Assembly (NCBI RefSeq): GCF_000214725.1 | Contig: NC_015574.1 | Span: 2,295,001 to 2,359,000, forward strand | DNA: 64,000 nucleotides | Direction of reading: 5' to 3' | Origin: Methanobacterium paludis | Lineage (GTDB): Archaea; Methanobacteriota; Methanobacteria; Methanobacteriales; Methanobacteriaceae | Shown here: positions 55,838 to 64,000 of the stretch, in pieces | How positions within the stretch are numbered: the stretch's first letter is position 1 | Layout: the number at the start of each line of letters is the position of its first letter | The notes under the pieces: generated by a model | What the model saw: only the letters and a program-made list of their open reading frames with translations | Database searches by the model: none | Told to the model about the DNA's origin: nothing | Program-made: the position numbers and the translations under genes

Positions 55838-56629
55838 CTATAACCCTAAATCCTTATTAATCCTTTCTGCTGGCCACCAGCTTCTTGGACACTGGATGTA
55901 GCATATACCACATTTGACACAACGGTCACAGTTGACTTCTGGTCTACCGTTGGTCATGGTTATAGCACGAGTCTGACATGCCATTGCACAAGTTCCGCAA
56001 CCTATACATAAGGATTGGTTCACAACTTTTTTCTGCAGGTCGCATCCACATGCTTCTGTGTAACCTACAAGATCCATCATTGGCTGTAGGTAATCCATGT
56101 CACCGTTAATTACAGCAACAACTGTTTTTGCAATTATTTCTGGTGATGGTGGGCATCCTGGTATTGCACAATCCACTTTTATAAGGTCTGCGATTGGCAC
56201 AAATGACTCATGTGATGGCTGTGCTTGCTGTCCTCCCCTTGAATAACGAGTGAAACATCCTGTTGCAGCACATGAACCAAAAGCTACTACTAAGCCTGCT
56301 TTTTCCCTTACTTCCATAAGTTCATGTATACTGTGTTCATCCTGCAGACAGACAGACCCTTCAACAAGTGCAAGATCCATTTCTGGCATCTCCCATACAT
56401 CCGCCAATGTTTGTCCGTAGACTATTTCCACCATATCGGTGAGTAATTCAGCGAGAATGTCATAGTTCTCAGTTAATGACATGACGTCTCCGGTACATCC
56501 TGAAAGGTGGATGTATCCGATTCGTGGTCTAGTTTTTTCTTCTTCAGCCACTTTTTCAACCTCCTGTTTTGAAGCTACCTCTTCCGGTTTGGCCTCCATT
56601 CCTAAAAATTGTTTTATTCGGGCTAACAT
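55838..56629 (-). CDS. frhG: F420-reducing hydrogenase, gamma (small) subunit
   Basis: 263 aa. The proximal cluster ligands lie in HLSGCTGDVMSL, GSCAATGCFTRYSRGGQ and AIPGCPPSPE. The C-terminal ferredoxin part has CIGCGTCAMACQTRAI and CDRCVKCGICYIQCPRS for two [4Fe-4S] clusters. It passes electrons from the NiFe site to FrhB. Confidence 0.97.
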   Translation of the reverse strand: MLARIKQFLGMEAKPEEVASKQEVEKVAEEEKTRPRIGYIHLSGCTGDVMSLTENYDILAELLTDMVEIVYGQTLADVWEMPEMDLALVEGSVCLQDEHSIHELMEVREKAGLVVAFGSCAATGCFTRYSRGGQQAQPSHESFVPIADLIKVDCAIPGCPPSPEIIAKTVVAVINGDMDYLQPMMDLVGYTEACGCDLQKKVVNQSLCIGCGTCAMACQTRAITMTNGRPEVNCDRCVKCGICYIQCPRSWWPAERINKDLGL

Positions 56630-56635
56630 TTTAAA

Positions 56636-57109
56636 TTAAACCCCTATTTCTTTTAAAATCATGTTTATGGCCTCGGGAATGGCATTTTCCACACTTTTTG
56701 TTAAACCTAATTCAACATCAGGGGCAGAGATTGTTTCTGGTTGGCATCCTATTACCATGACTTCATATGTTTTGCTGAGGTCATGTAAAGGCTGGCTTAC
56801 AGGCCATGAATGTACATTTTCATATGAACCCTCTGGTAGTTCATCAACGTCAAATATTCTTAGTGTTCCAGGTTCGGCTCCAAACTGTACAATATCCACT
56901 ATTATAAGTTTTTTCCAGCATTCTTGAGGAAGTGTGAATATGAAATGTGGACCTCCCGTTCCTGCGTCTATAAGCATTGTGTTCTCTGGTAAACGGTGTT
57001 CGTGTTCTTCTGATTCTTCTAAGGCTTTTATAACTGCTGGTCCAAATCCATCATCTTTAAACAAGATGTTTCCACAGCCAATAACTAATATCTCTGCATC
57101 GTATGGCAT
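56636..57109 (-). CDS. frhD: Hydrogenase maturation protease FrhD
   Basis: 157 aa. VIGCGNILFKDDGFGPAVI is the nickel-sensing protease signature; LIDAGTGGPHF and QPETISA follow. It removes the FrhA C-terminal peptide after nickel insertion. The downstream frhG starts 6 nt after its stop. Confidence 0.95.
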   Translation of the reverse strand: MPYDAEILVIGCGNILFKDDGFGPAVIKALEESEEHEHRLPENTMLIDAGTGGPHFIFTLPQECWKKLIIVDIVQFGAEPGTLRIFDVDELPEGSYENVHSWPVSQPLHDLSKTYEVMVIGCQPETISAPDVELGLTKSVENAIPEAINMILKEIGV

Positions 57110-57118
57110 GTTCTCCCC

Positions 57119-58339
<1,221 letters not shown>

Positions 58340-58387
58340 ATGTATCACCTCTTGTTTTTAATATCTAATGAACATCGATTTCTCTAT

Positions 58388-58412
58388 TAATATACTATAA
58401 TATTATAAGCTT
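58388..58412 (-). promoter_or_regulatory. Probable frhA TATA region
   Basis: The minus strand reads CTTATAATATTATAGTATATTAA about 50-75 nt before the frhA start codon, an AT box cluster suitable for TBP. The exact element and start site are not determined. A 12-bp direct repeat (CATGGCAAATTT at 58545 and 58561) lies further upstream. Confidence 0.4.
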
Positions 58413-58735
58413 TTCTTTAAAGTGTAAACTGAAAATTATATATATAATAAAAAACTAAAATGGTAACTTCGTCCTTAAATTGTGAAGAATCATAATCTAA
58501 GATCATATTGATTAGTAAATCATATGCATTTTTAAAAATTCTTGCATGGCAAATTTGTTCCATGGCAAATTTTATAAGTTATTTTCACAATACATTGTAA
58601 AAGATTAAGGTTAATGAAAAGTATAAATGTAAATACCAATTATACAATTAAATCTTAATATGAAATTAGATAAAGACAATTGAACATGATAACTATTGTA
58701 TAAATGTTAAAACCTATTAAGTTAGAGGTGAGCTA

Positions 58736-59197
58736 ATGATAGACACAAAAATCTTGCTATCTGTTGTGATAGTACTTTTAATAGGTGTTGCTGCAGCAGG
58801 TTATCAAATTAACAACAACAAAAATATCAGCAGCTTATGGCAGCCTAGCGCTGCTACTACTGGTACCACCACTACGCAGAGTCAAGATACAAGTCAAGGA
58901 TCTTCATCTTCCGGGTTAAGTTCATCTTCCGGACAGGGACAGACTACTGGAACAGAAGTTTATTCATCCTCTGGAACGAGCAAAACTGGAGGTAGTACTG
59001 TGATATCAGCCAGTGCAGCTAAAACAGCAGCAAAACAGTATATAGGCCAAGAAGGCGTAACCGTAGGTACTGCGACATTGTCCTCAGATAAGAAGTATTA
59101 TATTGTGACACTTGTTCAAAATGGTAAATCAGCTGGTTACATAATGTTAAACTCTACAACTGGCGCATTTGTTGAAGGAGCCGGAGACAACGCATAA
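58736..59197 (+). CDS. Secreted/anchored protein with Ser/Thr-rich linker and PepSY-like domain
   Basis: 153 aa. A signal-anchor helix (residues 6-22) is followed by a Thr/Ser/Gln/Gly-rich linker (about residues 38-90) and a C-terminal PepSY-like domain (AKTAAKQYIGQEGVTVGTATL, YYIVTLVQNGKSAGYIMLNSTTG). PepSY domains often inhibit or modulate proteases or bind the cell surface. AGAGGTGAGCTA precedes the ATG. The next gene starts 6 nt after it, so the two are co-transcribed. Confidence 0.7.
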   Translation: MIDTKILLSVVIVLLIGVAAAGYQINNNKNISSLWQPSAATTGTTTTQSQDTSQGSSSSGLSSSSGQGQTTGTEVYSSSGTSKTGGSTVISASAAKTAAKQYIGQEGVTVGTATLSSDKKYYIVTLVQNGKSAGYIMLNSTTGAFVEGAGDNA

Positions 59198-59203
59198 AAG
59201 TGG

Positions 59204-59923
59204 ATGGTTAAAATGGTTGAGACAGAAGTCGAATGCTGTAGAATAATCTCAGAAGATGTAGAAGATGCAGTGGTCCTTGAAGGATCACCTGAATTAGGCC
59301 TTATAGGAAATATCATAGGATGGCTCCTTGTTGAAGAGCTCAATATGAAACAAATAGGACATATAGATTCAAGGGATTTTCCTCCAATTGCAGTTCTCTA
59401 CAAAGGAATGGCACTAAATCCCTTCAGGATATACAGCTCAGATGGAATAGTTTTATTCCTATCAGACTTCCCAATCCCACCAACCATTACCTATGATATG
59501 GCCAACGTGATCGTTGACTGGATGGACATAAACAATAGCAAAGAACTTATAACTTTCAACAGCATTGTTGTGGGTCAAAAAACCAACGGTGTTACAGGTG
59601 CTGCAAATTCAAAGGATGGTTTAAAAAGATTGGAAGATATTGAAGTACCAATTTTACCCTTTGGAAATGTTAATGGACTATCAGGCACCCTTCTCACAAG
59701 AACTACCACAAAAAATATTCAAGCCTCATGTCTCTTTGCAGAGGTCTTGAATCAGTACCCAGATCCAAGAGCAGCAGCAAGTGTAGTGAATGTTTTAAAT
59801 AGGATGTTGAATATAGATGTGAATGCGGAGCCACTTATAAAAGAAGCAGAAGAAATAGAAGCAAGACTCAAAGAACTTGCAAAGCACGTTCAAGGTGAAG
59901 CAGAGTCTCCAATATACATGTAA
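59204..59923 (+). CDS. PAC2-family (proteasome assembly chaperone-like) protein
   Basis: 239 aa, or 236 if translation starts at ATG 59213. VLEGSPELGLIGNIIGWLLVEELNMKQIGHIDSRDFPPIAVLYKG and later FGNVNGLSGTLL match PAC2 family proteins of archaea, which are related to the proteasome assembly chaperone PAC2; the function of archaeal members is not settled. The C-terminal helix (AEEIEARLKELAKHV) is typical. A distant relative is at 62869. Confidence 0.8.
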   Translation: MVKMVETEVECCRIISEDVEDAVVLEGSPELGLIGNIIGWLLVEELNMKQIGHIDSRDFPPIAVLYKGMALNPFRIYSSDGIVLFLSDFPIPPTITYDMANVIVDWMDINNSKELITFNSIVVGQKTNGVTGAANSKDGLKRLEDIEVPILPFGNVNGLSGTLLTRTTTKNIQASCLFAEVLNQYPDPRAAASVVNVLNRMLNIDVNAEPLIKEAEEIEARLKELAKHVQGEAESPIYM

Positions 59924-59932
59924 TTATCATTT

Positions 59933-60009
<77 letters not shown>

Positions 60010-60115
60010 AATATAAACTTCTTTTAGAAACATTGAAATATGAGATAGAGTTATCTAGAATTACGATGGGGATTAATTAAAATCAAATACTTAAAAATAA
60101 ATCCCTAAATCTTTA

Positions 60116-60190
60116 GGGCCCGTAGCCTAGTCTGGACAGGGCATCAGACTCCTAATCTGAAGGTCCGGGGTTCAAATCCCCGCGGGTCCG
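60116..60190 (+). tRNA. tRNA-Arg (CCT)
   Basis: 75 nt. Acceptor GGGCCCG/CGGGTCC, anticodon stem TCAGA/TCTGA with loop CTCCTAA (CCT), and T arm CGGGG-TTCAAAT-CCCCG. Nearly the same acceptor and D arm as the preceding tRNA-Arg, 109 nt away; CTTAAAAATA at 60090-60099 could be its own TATA box. Confidence 0.95.
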
Positions 60191-60515
60191 TTTATCTATT
60201 TTAAGAATTTCTATTAAACTTTTTTAGACGTTGATCATTGATCTAACTTGTTTGTTTTAGACCATTTTTATAACTAATGAATTGTTTTTTAATAATAATC
60301 TAAGTTAAAAATTTAGAGTTATACAAATTAGTTATAGAAATTATAATTAAATAGAACGTCCATTTTTACGAATCTAAACGAACAAACTAATTAATCAATC
60401 AGTCAATCATGTATTAAATTTCCATGAAGTTAACAGGTATTGAAAATCCAAGTATTGAAATAAAAAAATAATGAAAAATAGCATTTATTCTGAATAAAAC
60501 TTAATCTTAAATCTA
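60191..60515. other. AT-rich intergenic region
   Basis: About 325 bases after the tRNA-Arg pair. AATTAGTTATAGAAATTATAATTAAATAG and similar repeats of A/T only. No coding frame or RNA recognised. Confidence 0.4.
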
Positions 60516-60611
60516 TTAATCTATAGCGTCCCTATTGATTAATTGTGTCATTAATGAGACTAAGATCATTCCTATTATAATGACCATTGCAATTGTTATA
60601 GCATAATCCAT
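60516..60611 (-). CDS. 31-aa single-TM microprotein
   Basis: MDYAITIAMVIIIGMILVSL and then MTQLINRDAID. One TM helix (about residues 4-24) with a short polar tail. ATG 60611 has GGTGTGAAG upstream (a GTG at 60617 is also possible). Short, but start, ribosome binding site and hydrophobic pattern all agree. No family recognised. Confidence 0.5.
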   Translation of the reverse strand: MDYAITIAMVIIIGMILVSLMTQLINRDAID

Positions 60612-60680
60612 CTTCACACCAACTCATTGTTTTTTTTAGTTTTCTTATAAAAAGTAATCTTTCATACTTTATAATGTTTT

Positions 60681-60947
60681 TCATAAGTCAATAAACGTTA
60701 TGAAACTAGTTTTTCTGGGCGCTTCAACATCCATATTCTTTAAATTCATGTTAGATCCTTCTTTCATACTTTCCATAAATTTTATGATTCCATTTATGCC
60801 GTCTGCGAAGTTAAGAAATTCATCAGCCCCAATAATAACTACAAATTCGTTATTATCAAACATTTCAGGATCTTTGGGTAATATAACCAGTTTATCTTCA
60901 TTATTGTCAGTTTTTCTACATATACCAACACTAGCTTTGAGATTCAC
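60681..60947 (-). CDS. Small protein, unknown
   Basis: 88 aa, soluble. LVILPKDPEMFDNNEFVVIIGADEFLNFADGINGIIKFMES shows alternating strand and helix. It starts at GTG 60947 behind AGAGGGTGGTTAA. It lies 69 nt upstream of the microprotein on the same strand. No family recognised. Confidence 0.6.
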   Translation of the reverse strand: MNLKASVGICRKTDNNEDKLVILPKDPEMFDNNEFVVIIGADEFLNFADGINGIIKFMESMKEGSNMNLKNMDVEAPRKTSFITFIDL

Positions 60948-61179
60948 TTAACCACCCTCTTTTCAATATTTCTATGGTTCCCCATTTAAATATGATGTGG
61001 AGCTTTTTCATAGTTAAAATGATCAATCAAAACATCATATATCTTTAAAGAAGGCCCTTTTGAATTAACCCCGGGAAAAGAATAACCCAATTGAGAAAAA
61101 AAGATTCATTCAATAATCTTAGATATGTAAGCAATTAAATAAAACTCAGATTAATAAAAAAAAGAATATTAAAGGTATA

Positions 61180-62418
61180 TTAAATGTAGTTGTCGAGCGT
61201 ATTGTGTTCCAGCATTATCTCACCGTATTTTCCGCCACCGCCAGATTCAATGTGGAGAGTACCCGTCCTGAAGGCATTTATAACTATTTTAAGCTTTGGA
61301 TCCACCTCTTCGATCTCCTCAAGTGGTGCGTGGATAAGCACGTTTATCTCGTTTCCAAATTTATGAACCATCTCCTTCCAGATCTTCTGCACGAACACCG
61401 TTGTAACACCTTTACTGTAAGTTAAACTAATTATTTCTGCAAGGGGGAGTATGTGAATGTAAGGAGGTCTGTGTTGTGGATGGTGAGGCTTTTTCCATTT
61501 GGAAAGCTCGTATATCCTGTAATCAACACCTTTTTTTATTTTGCCACCACAGGGACAGCGCCAGTTCATTTTTATGGCATCCTCAATTTCGTATTTTTTA
61601 TAACATTTGGAGCATGCAGTTTTATGATATTTACCAAGACGGGGGTCAAAGCCGTAGTTGGAGTGTATCTTCTTGTTCAGAATTGAATGTTTGATACCAT
61701 CGAATGATAATTCTTTAAGTTCCATCTTATTAAATTCACGACCAAGTCTGTGCGGCCAAGCAGAATGGGCGTCTGAGTTAGTTAAGAAGGGTATGTCTTG
61801 AAGTTCCTCAATCATATCTGCCATGTCTGTGTCAGCTGAAAGTCCAAGTTCAAGAAAATCCGGTTTTTTTCCATAGCAATCACATACACTGTCGTATGCC
61901 TTGTAGATGCTTGTCCAAGGCGTGAAAGCATGGGCTGGACCTATAATGCAGCCCTGATCATGGGCTAACTCCATTATCTCATCACCTTTCATTCTAACAC
62001 GGGGTCTGCCGTCTGCATCCATGTTTCCCTTGAGTTTTCCACGCAAATTGTAGGCAGATTCAAGGGATGGGAATATTATAACATGGTGCACTCGTTTCAT
62101 ATCCTCAACTTCGGTTGTTAAAATAAACTTAGACTCTAAATTCCCTTTTTCCTCTATGTTTTGTGATACCTCCTTTGTTTCCTCCTTTGATCCCTCTTCT
62201 GGATCAGTTAATCCATCTTTTAAAGAGAATATTCCATCAGATGTCTCTTCTGTAGTTTCCTCTATGATCTGGAGCCATTTGCCATGGAGTGCATCACCTG
62301 TACCCACAAGATCTAATCCTTTAAGCTTTGCTTGAGGTGCAATGGTGATTGGGGACATGTTTTTAGAGGTTGCCATGGAGTATTTGCCGTGAATATGAAA
62401 GTCCGCGTTTATTATCAT
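61180..62418 (-). CDS. PHP-domain nuclease, EndoQ-like (TIGR00375 type)
   Basis: 412 aa. PHP-type metal site begins DFHIHGKYS; IGPAHAFTPW, LELGLSADTDMAD and FLTNSDAHSAWPHRLGREF carry further ligands. A zinc finger (CSKCYKKYEI ... WRCPCGGKI) follows near residues 260-290. This is the archaeal endonuclease Q layout, which cuts 5' of deaminated bases and abasic sites in DNA. ATG 62418 has AGGT upstream; the frame runs to 62454 without a ribosome binding site. Confidence 0.85.
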   Translation of the reverse strand: MIINADFHIHGKYSMATSKNMSPITIAPQAKLKGLDLVGTGDALHGKWLQIIEETTEETSDGIFSLKDGLTDPEEGSKEETKEVSQNIEEKGNLESKFILTTEVEDMKRVHHVIIFPSLESAYNLRGKLKGNMDADGRPRVRMKGDEIMELAHDQGCIIGPAHAFTPWTSIYKAYDSVCDCYGKKPDFLELGLSADTDMADMIEELQDIPFLTNSDAHSAWPHRLGREFNKMELKELSFDGIKHSILNKKIHSNYGFDPRLGKYHKTACSKCYKKYEIEDAIKMNWRCPCGGKIKKGVDYRIYELSKWKKPHHPQHRPPYIHILPLAEIISLTYSKGVTTVFVQKIWKEMVHKFGNEINVLIHAPLEEIEEVDPKLKIVINAFRTGTLHIESGGGGKYGEIMLEHNTLDNYI

Positions 62419-62868
62419 GTTTATACCTGTACCTTTTGAATGAAGTATTGACAAGAGTTAAATAAGAACTTAATTTTCAGTTGATAAACAATTTTAGTAC
62501 ATTTTAATCAAGTTCTAAACTTCTTTTCAACCTTAATTCTTTTATAATTTTTCAAAATTATCTGAAATCAAAAACATTTAAGATTACAATTAAAAATTGA
62601 GAATAAGACTTGTTTGAGAATAAGATTTGTACTAAATTTTAATACATTGTTTAAACCAAAAAACCCGGGAATTAATTTTTTAAATCTAGGATTTTTTAAT
62701 AAATAGATTAAAAAAAGGAATTAACAAAAATGAGGGAACAAGGGAGTATTAAAAAGATTATTAAAATAATGATTTGATGTAAAAAATAATTTAAAATAGA
62801 TTCAATTTAAGAATTTAGTAGAAAAAAGTTTAGTAAAAAAAGAATTTAGTAGTGTTCCTTGAGTTAGA
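62419..62868. other. AT-rich intergenic region
   Basis: About 450 bases. AAAAAAGTTTAGTA-type A/T repeats near 62815-62852 and GAATAAGA(C/T)TTG twice near 62600-62627. No gene or RNA recognised. Confidence 0.4.
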
Positions 62869-63642
62869 TCATCCAATGTAACGGAGGTCTTCCTCACCGG
62901 GCACAATGTTCATCCTTTCGGATACTTCTTTTTCCATCTGCTGGGCTTTTGATATCATCTTTCGAGTTTCTTCAGCCCTTTCTTCAAGCTTAGCTATGTC
63001 GATCTCTATTTTGAGTATTTCAAGTAGTACTGTGAGAACTGCCTTTGAAGCATCGGCATCTATGAAGTAGCCCGGGGTTTCACCCATTAAACACACACCG
63101 TTCATTCCTTTGGCCATTCCAAGCCCTAATAAAAGTCCGGATGCACCTATTATTCCGCCATCTGCAGATCTTAAAGTTACTTCATGGTCTTCTAACATTT
63201 TTGCCAGTTCTACTGTGGTTGCTGCTCCAAAGACCTTGGGAGTTTCAACTGCCTGTCCTGTTCCAAGACCTCCTAAGGTGTAGATTTCTTTCACACCGTA
63301 TCCTGAAACAAAATCAATTATCTTTCCACATATTTCGTACTGGCCCTCTGGACTAAGTCCTTGGGTGTTTCCGACAAGTATTATGTAGTCCCTTTCAGTT
63401 TCTCCCTGTGATTTGAGGAAGTAAAACTCATTTTTCATGGGTTCGATGGTTCCATCTTCACCTACAAAAACTTGAGGTGGGAATGAAGGTGAGTAAAGCT
63501 CTGCAAATTTTTCTGCACCTAATTCATGGATCATGTGCTCTGCAACCAATTTTCCCACATGTCCAAGTCCAGGAAGAGCCTCTATGAATATGGGTTCGGT
63601 GAGTTCAACATTCTCTATCATTTTAATGAAAGTCTTATCCAT
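62869..63642 (-). CDS. PAC2-family protein, paralogue in the Nop10/aIF2 operon
   Basis: 257 aa. LPGLGHVGKLVAEHMIHELGAEKFAELYSPSFPPQVFV and YTLGGLGTGQAVETPKVFGAATTVELAKMLEDHEV match archaeal PAC2 proteins. The C-terminal helix (IAKLEERAEETRKMISKAQQME) is long. It starts right after the Nop10 stop; this order (aIF2-alpha, Nop10, PAC2) is conserved in archaea. Confidence 0.85.
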   Translation of the reverse strand: MDKTFIKMIENVELTEPIFIEALPGLGHVGKLVAEHMIHELGAEKFAELYSPSFPPQVFVGEDGTIEPMKNEFYFLKSQGETERDYIILVGNTQGLSPEGQYEICGKIIDFVSGYGVKEIYTLGGLGTGQAVETPKVFGAATTVELAKMLEDHEVTLRSADGGIIGASGLLLGLGMAKGMNGVCLMGETPGYFIDADASKAVLTVLLEILKIEIDIAKLEERAEETRKMISKAQQMEKEVSERMNIVPGEEDLRYIG

Positions 63643-63825
63643 CTAACCAACTCCTTTGCCGCTCTTTAAGAGCTGCTTTTTAAGAATTCGTCTATACTTC
63701 CCGTACTTATCCTCCGGAGAATATTTAGGCGGGTAAACAATCCCTACATCTCCTCCGCAGTAGGGACATACATCCTGAAGTGTGTACTCCCTACAGGACA
63801 TACACCTCTTCATTTTCATTTTCAT
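63643..63825 (-). CDS. nop10: Nop10, H/ACA ribonucleoprotein component
   Basis: 60 aa. CMSCREYTLQDVCPYCGG is the zinc ribbon of archaeal Nop10, followed by PPKYSPEDKYGKYRR. It binds Cbf5 in pseudouridine-guide RNPs. ATG 63825 overlaps the aIF2-alpha stop (ATGA); ATGs at 63819 and 63813 are also possible starts. Confidence 0.95.
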   Translation of the reverse strand: MKMKMKRCMSCREYTLQDVCPYCGGDVGIVYPPKYSPEDKYGKYRRILKKQLLKSGKGVG

Positions 63826-64000
63826 TCTAATTCACGTTGGAAGTTACCTTCGCCGCCTTCTTCTTCAACAACGTCTATAGCTTGCTGAGCAGCTTCTTTA
63901 AGTAGAGTCTCTGCTGTGATGTAGTCAGATGATTTGACCATCAATCGATACCGTGGGGCACCTACACACTGCACTGAAATTCCTTCCTTGTCTATGGCAC
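63822..64000 (-). CDS. Translation initiation factor aIF2 alpha subunit (3' end only)
   Basis: The last 58 codons, cut by the window edge. GISVQCVGAPRYRLMVKSSDY and then TAETLLKEAAQQ to EEEGGEGNFQRELE match the C-terminal ferredoxin-like domain of aIF2-alpha. The stop lies at 63824-63822 and overlaps the Nop10 start. aIF2 carries initiator tRNA-Met to the ribosome. Confidence 0.9.
   Translation of the reverse strand, partial: AIDKEGISVQCVGAPRYRLMVKSSDYITAETLLKEAAQQAIDVVEEEGGEGNFQRELE

Overview
The window looks like chromosome from a hydrogenotrophic methanogen of the order Methanobacteriales, most likely the genus Methanobacterium (inference). The support is a complete F420-reducing hydrogenase operon (frhADGB), F420-type flavin enzymes, archaeal information-processing genes (aIF2-alpha, Nop10, type II methionine aminopeptidase, archaeal RNase P RNA, EndoQ-like nuclease) and a family-B DNA polymerase that stops just after motif C. 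That split polymerase is characteristic of this order. The DNA is AT-rich, with long AT-rich spacers, AGGTGA-type ribosome binding sites and archaeal TATA boxes.

Layout. 0-11.7 kb: mixed housekeeping and small metabolic genes, mostly on the minus strand (TrkA-type K+ regulator, metallo-hydrolase, tRNA-Trp with a C/D-box intron, tRNA-Cys, P5CR-like reductase, methyltransferases, RibD-like reductase, PEP mutase-like enzyme, hydrolase, iron-sulfur flavoprotein). 12.1-21.2 kb: accessory-looking AT-rich DNA with a Ppx/GppA-Ppk1 polyphosphate pair and a five-gene minus-strand cassette (OLD-type ATPase/TOPRIM nuclease, HEPN-like protein, TIR/deoxyribosyltransferase-like protein, two-TM zinc-ribbon protein, 394-aa unknown) that I read as a candidate antiviral defence operon. 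21.4-33 kb: Rieske protein, lipoprotein, MacB-like ABC exporter, PadR/HAAS operon, tandem GNATs, PolB large part, nitroreductase and a QueG-like Fe-S protein. 33-43 kb: LarB and HypF (nickel enzyme maturation), then an HTH regulator divergent from grpE-dnaK-dnaJ with palindromes over the shared promoter, then an F420-dependent oxidoreductase. 42.9-48.7 kb: a frameshifted DUF2769 cysteine protein, a beta-propeller protein carrying the same kind of cysteine tail, and a PadR-controlled ABC-2 exporter with His-rich segments. 49-54.5 kb: membrane proteins, a tandem tRNA-iMet/RNase P RNA unit, map, and a decayed VOC gene. 54.9-58.3 kb: frhADGB. 58.7-64 kb: secreted protein, two PAC2-family proteins, two tRNA-Arg genes, EndoQ-like protein, Nop10 and the 3' end of aIF2-alpha.

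How the genes fit together: Frh (with HypF nearby for the NiFe ligand and FrhD as maturation protease) supplies reduced F420 for methanogenesis and for F420-dependent enzymes. GrpE-DnaK-DnaJ form the bacterial-type Hsp70 machine under a candidate local repressor. The most interesting accessory element is the OLD/HEPN/TIR-like cassette. Other points of note are the guide-RNA intron in tRNA-Trp, the tRNA-rnpB unit, and two broken genes (DUF2769 at 42.9 kb, VOC at 54.1-54.4 kb).
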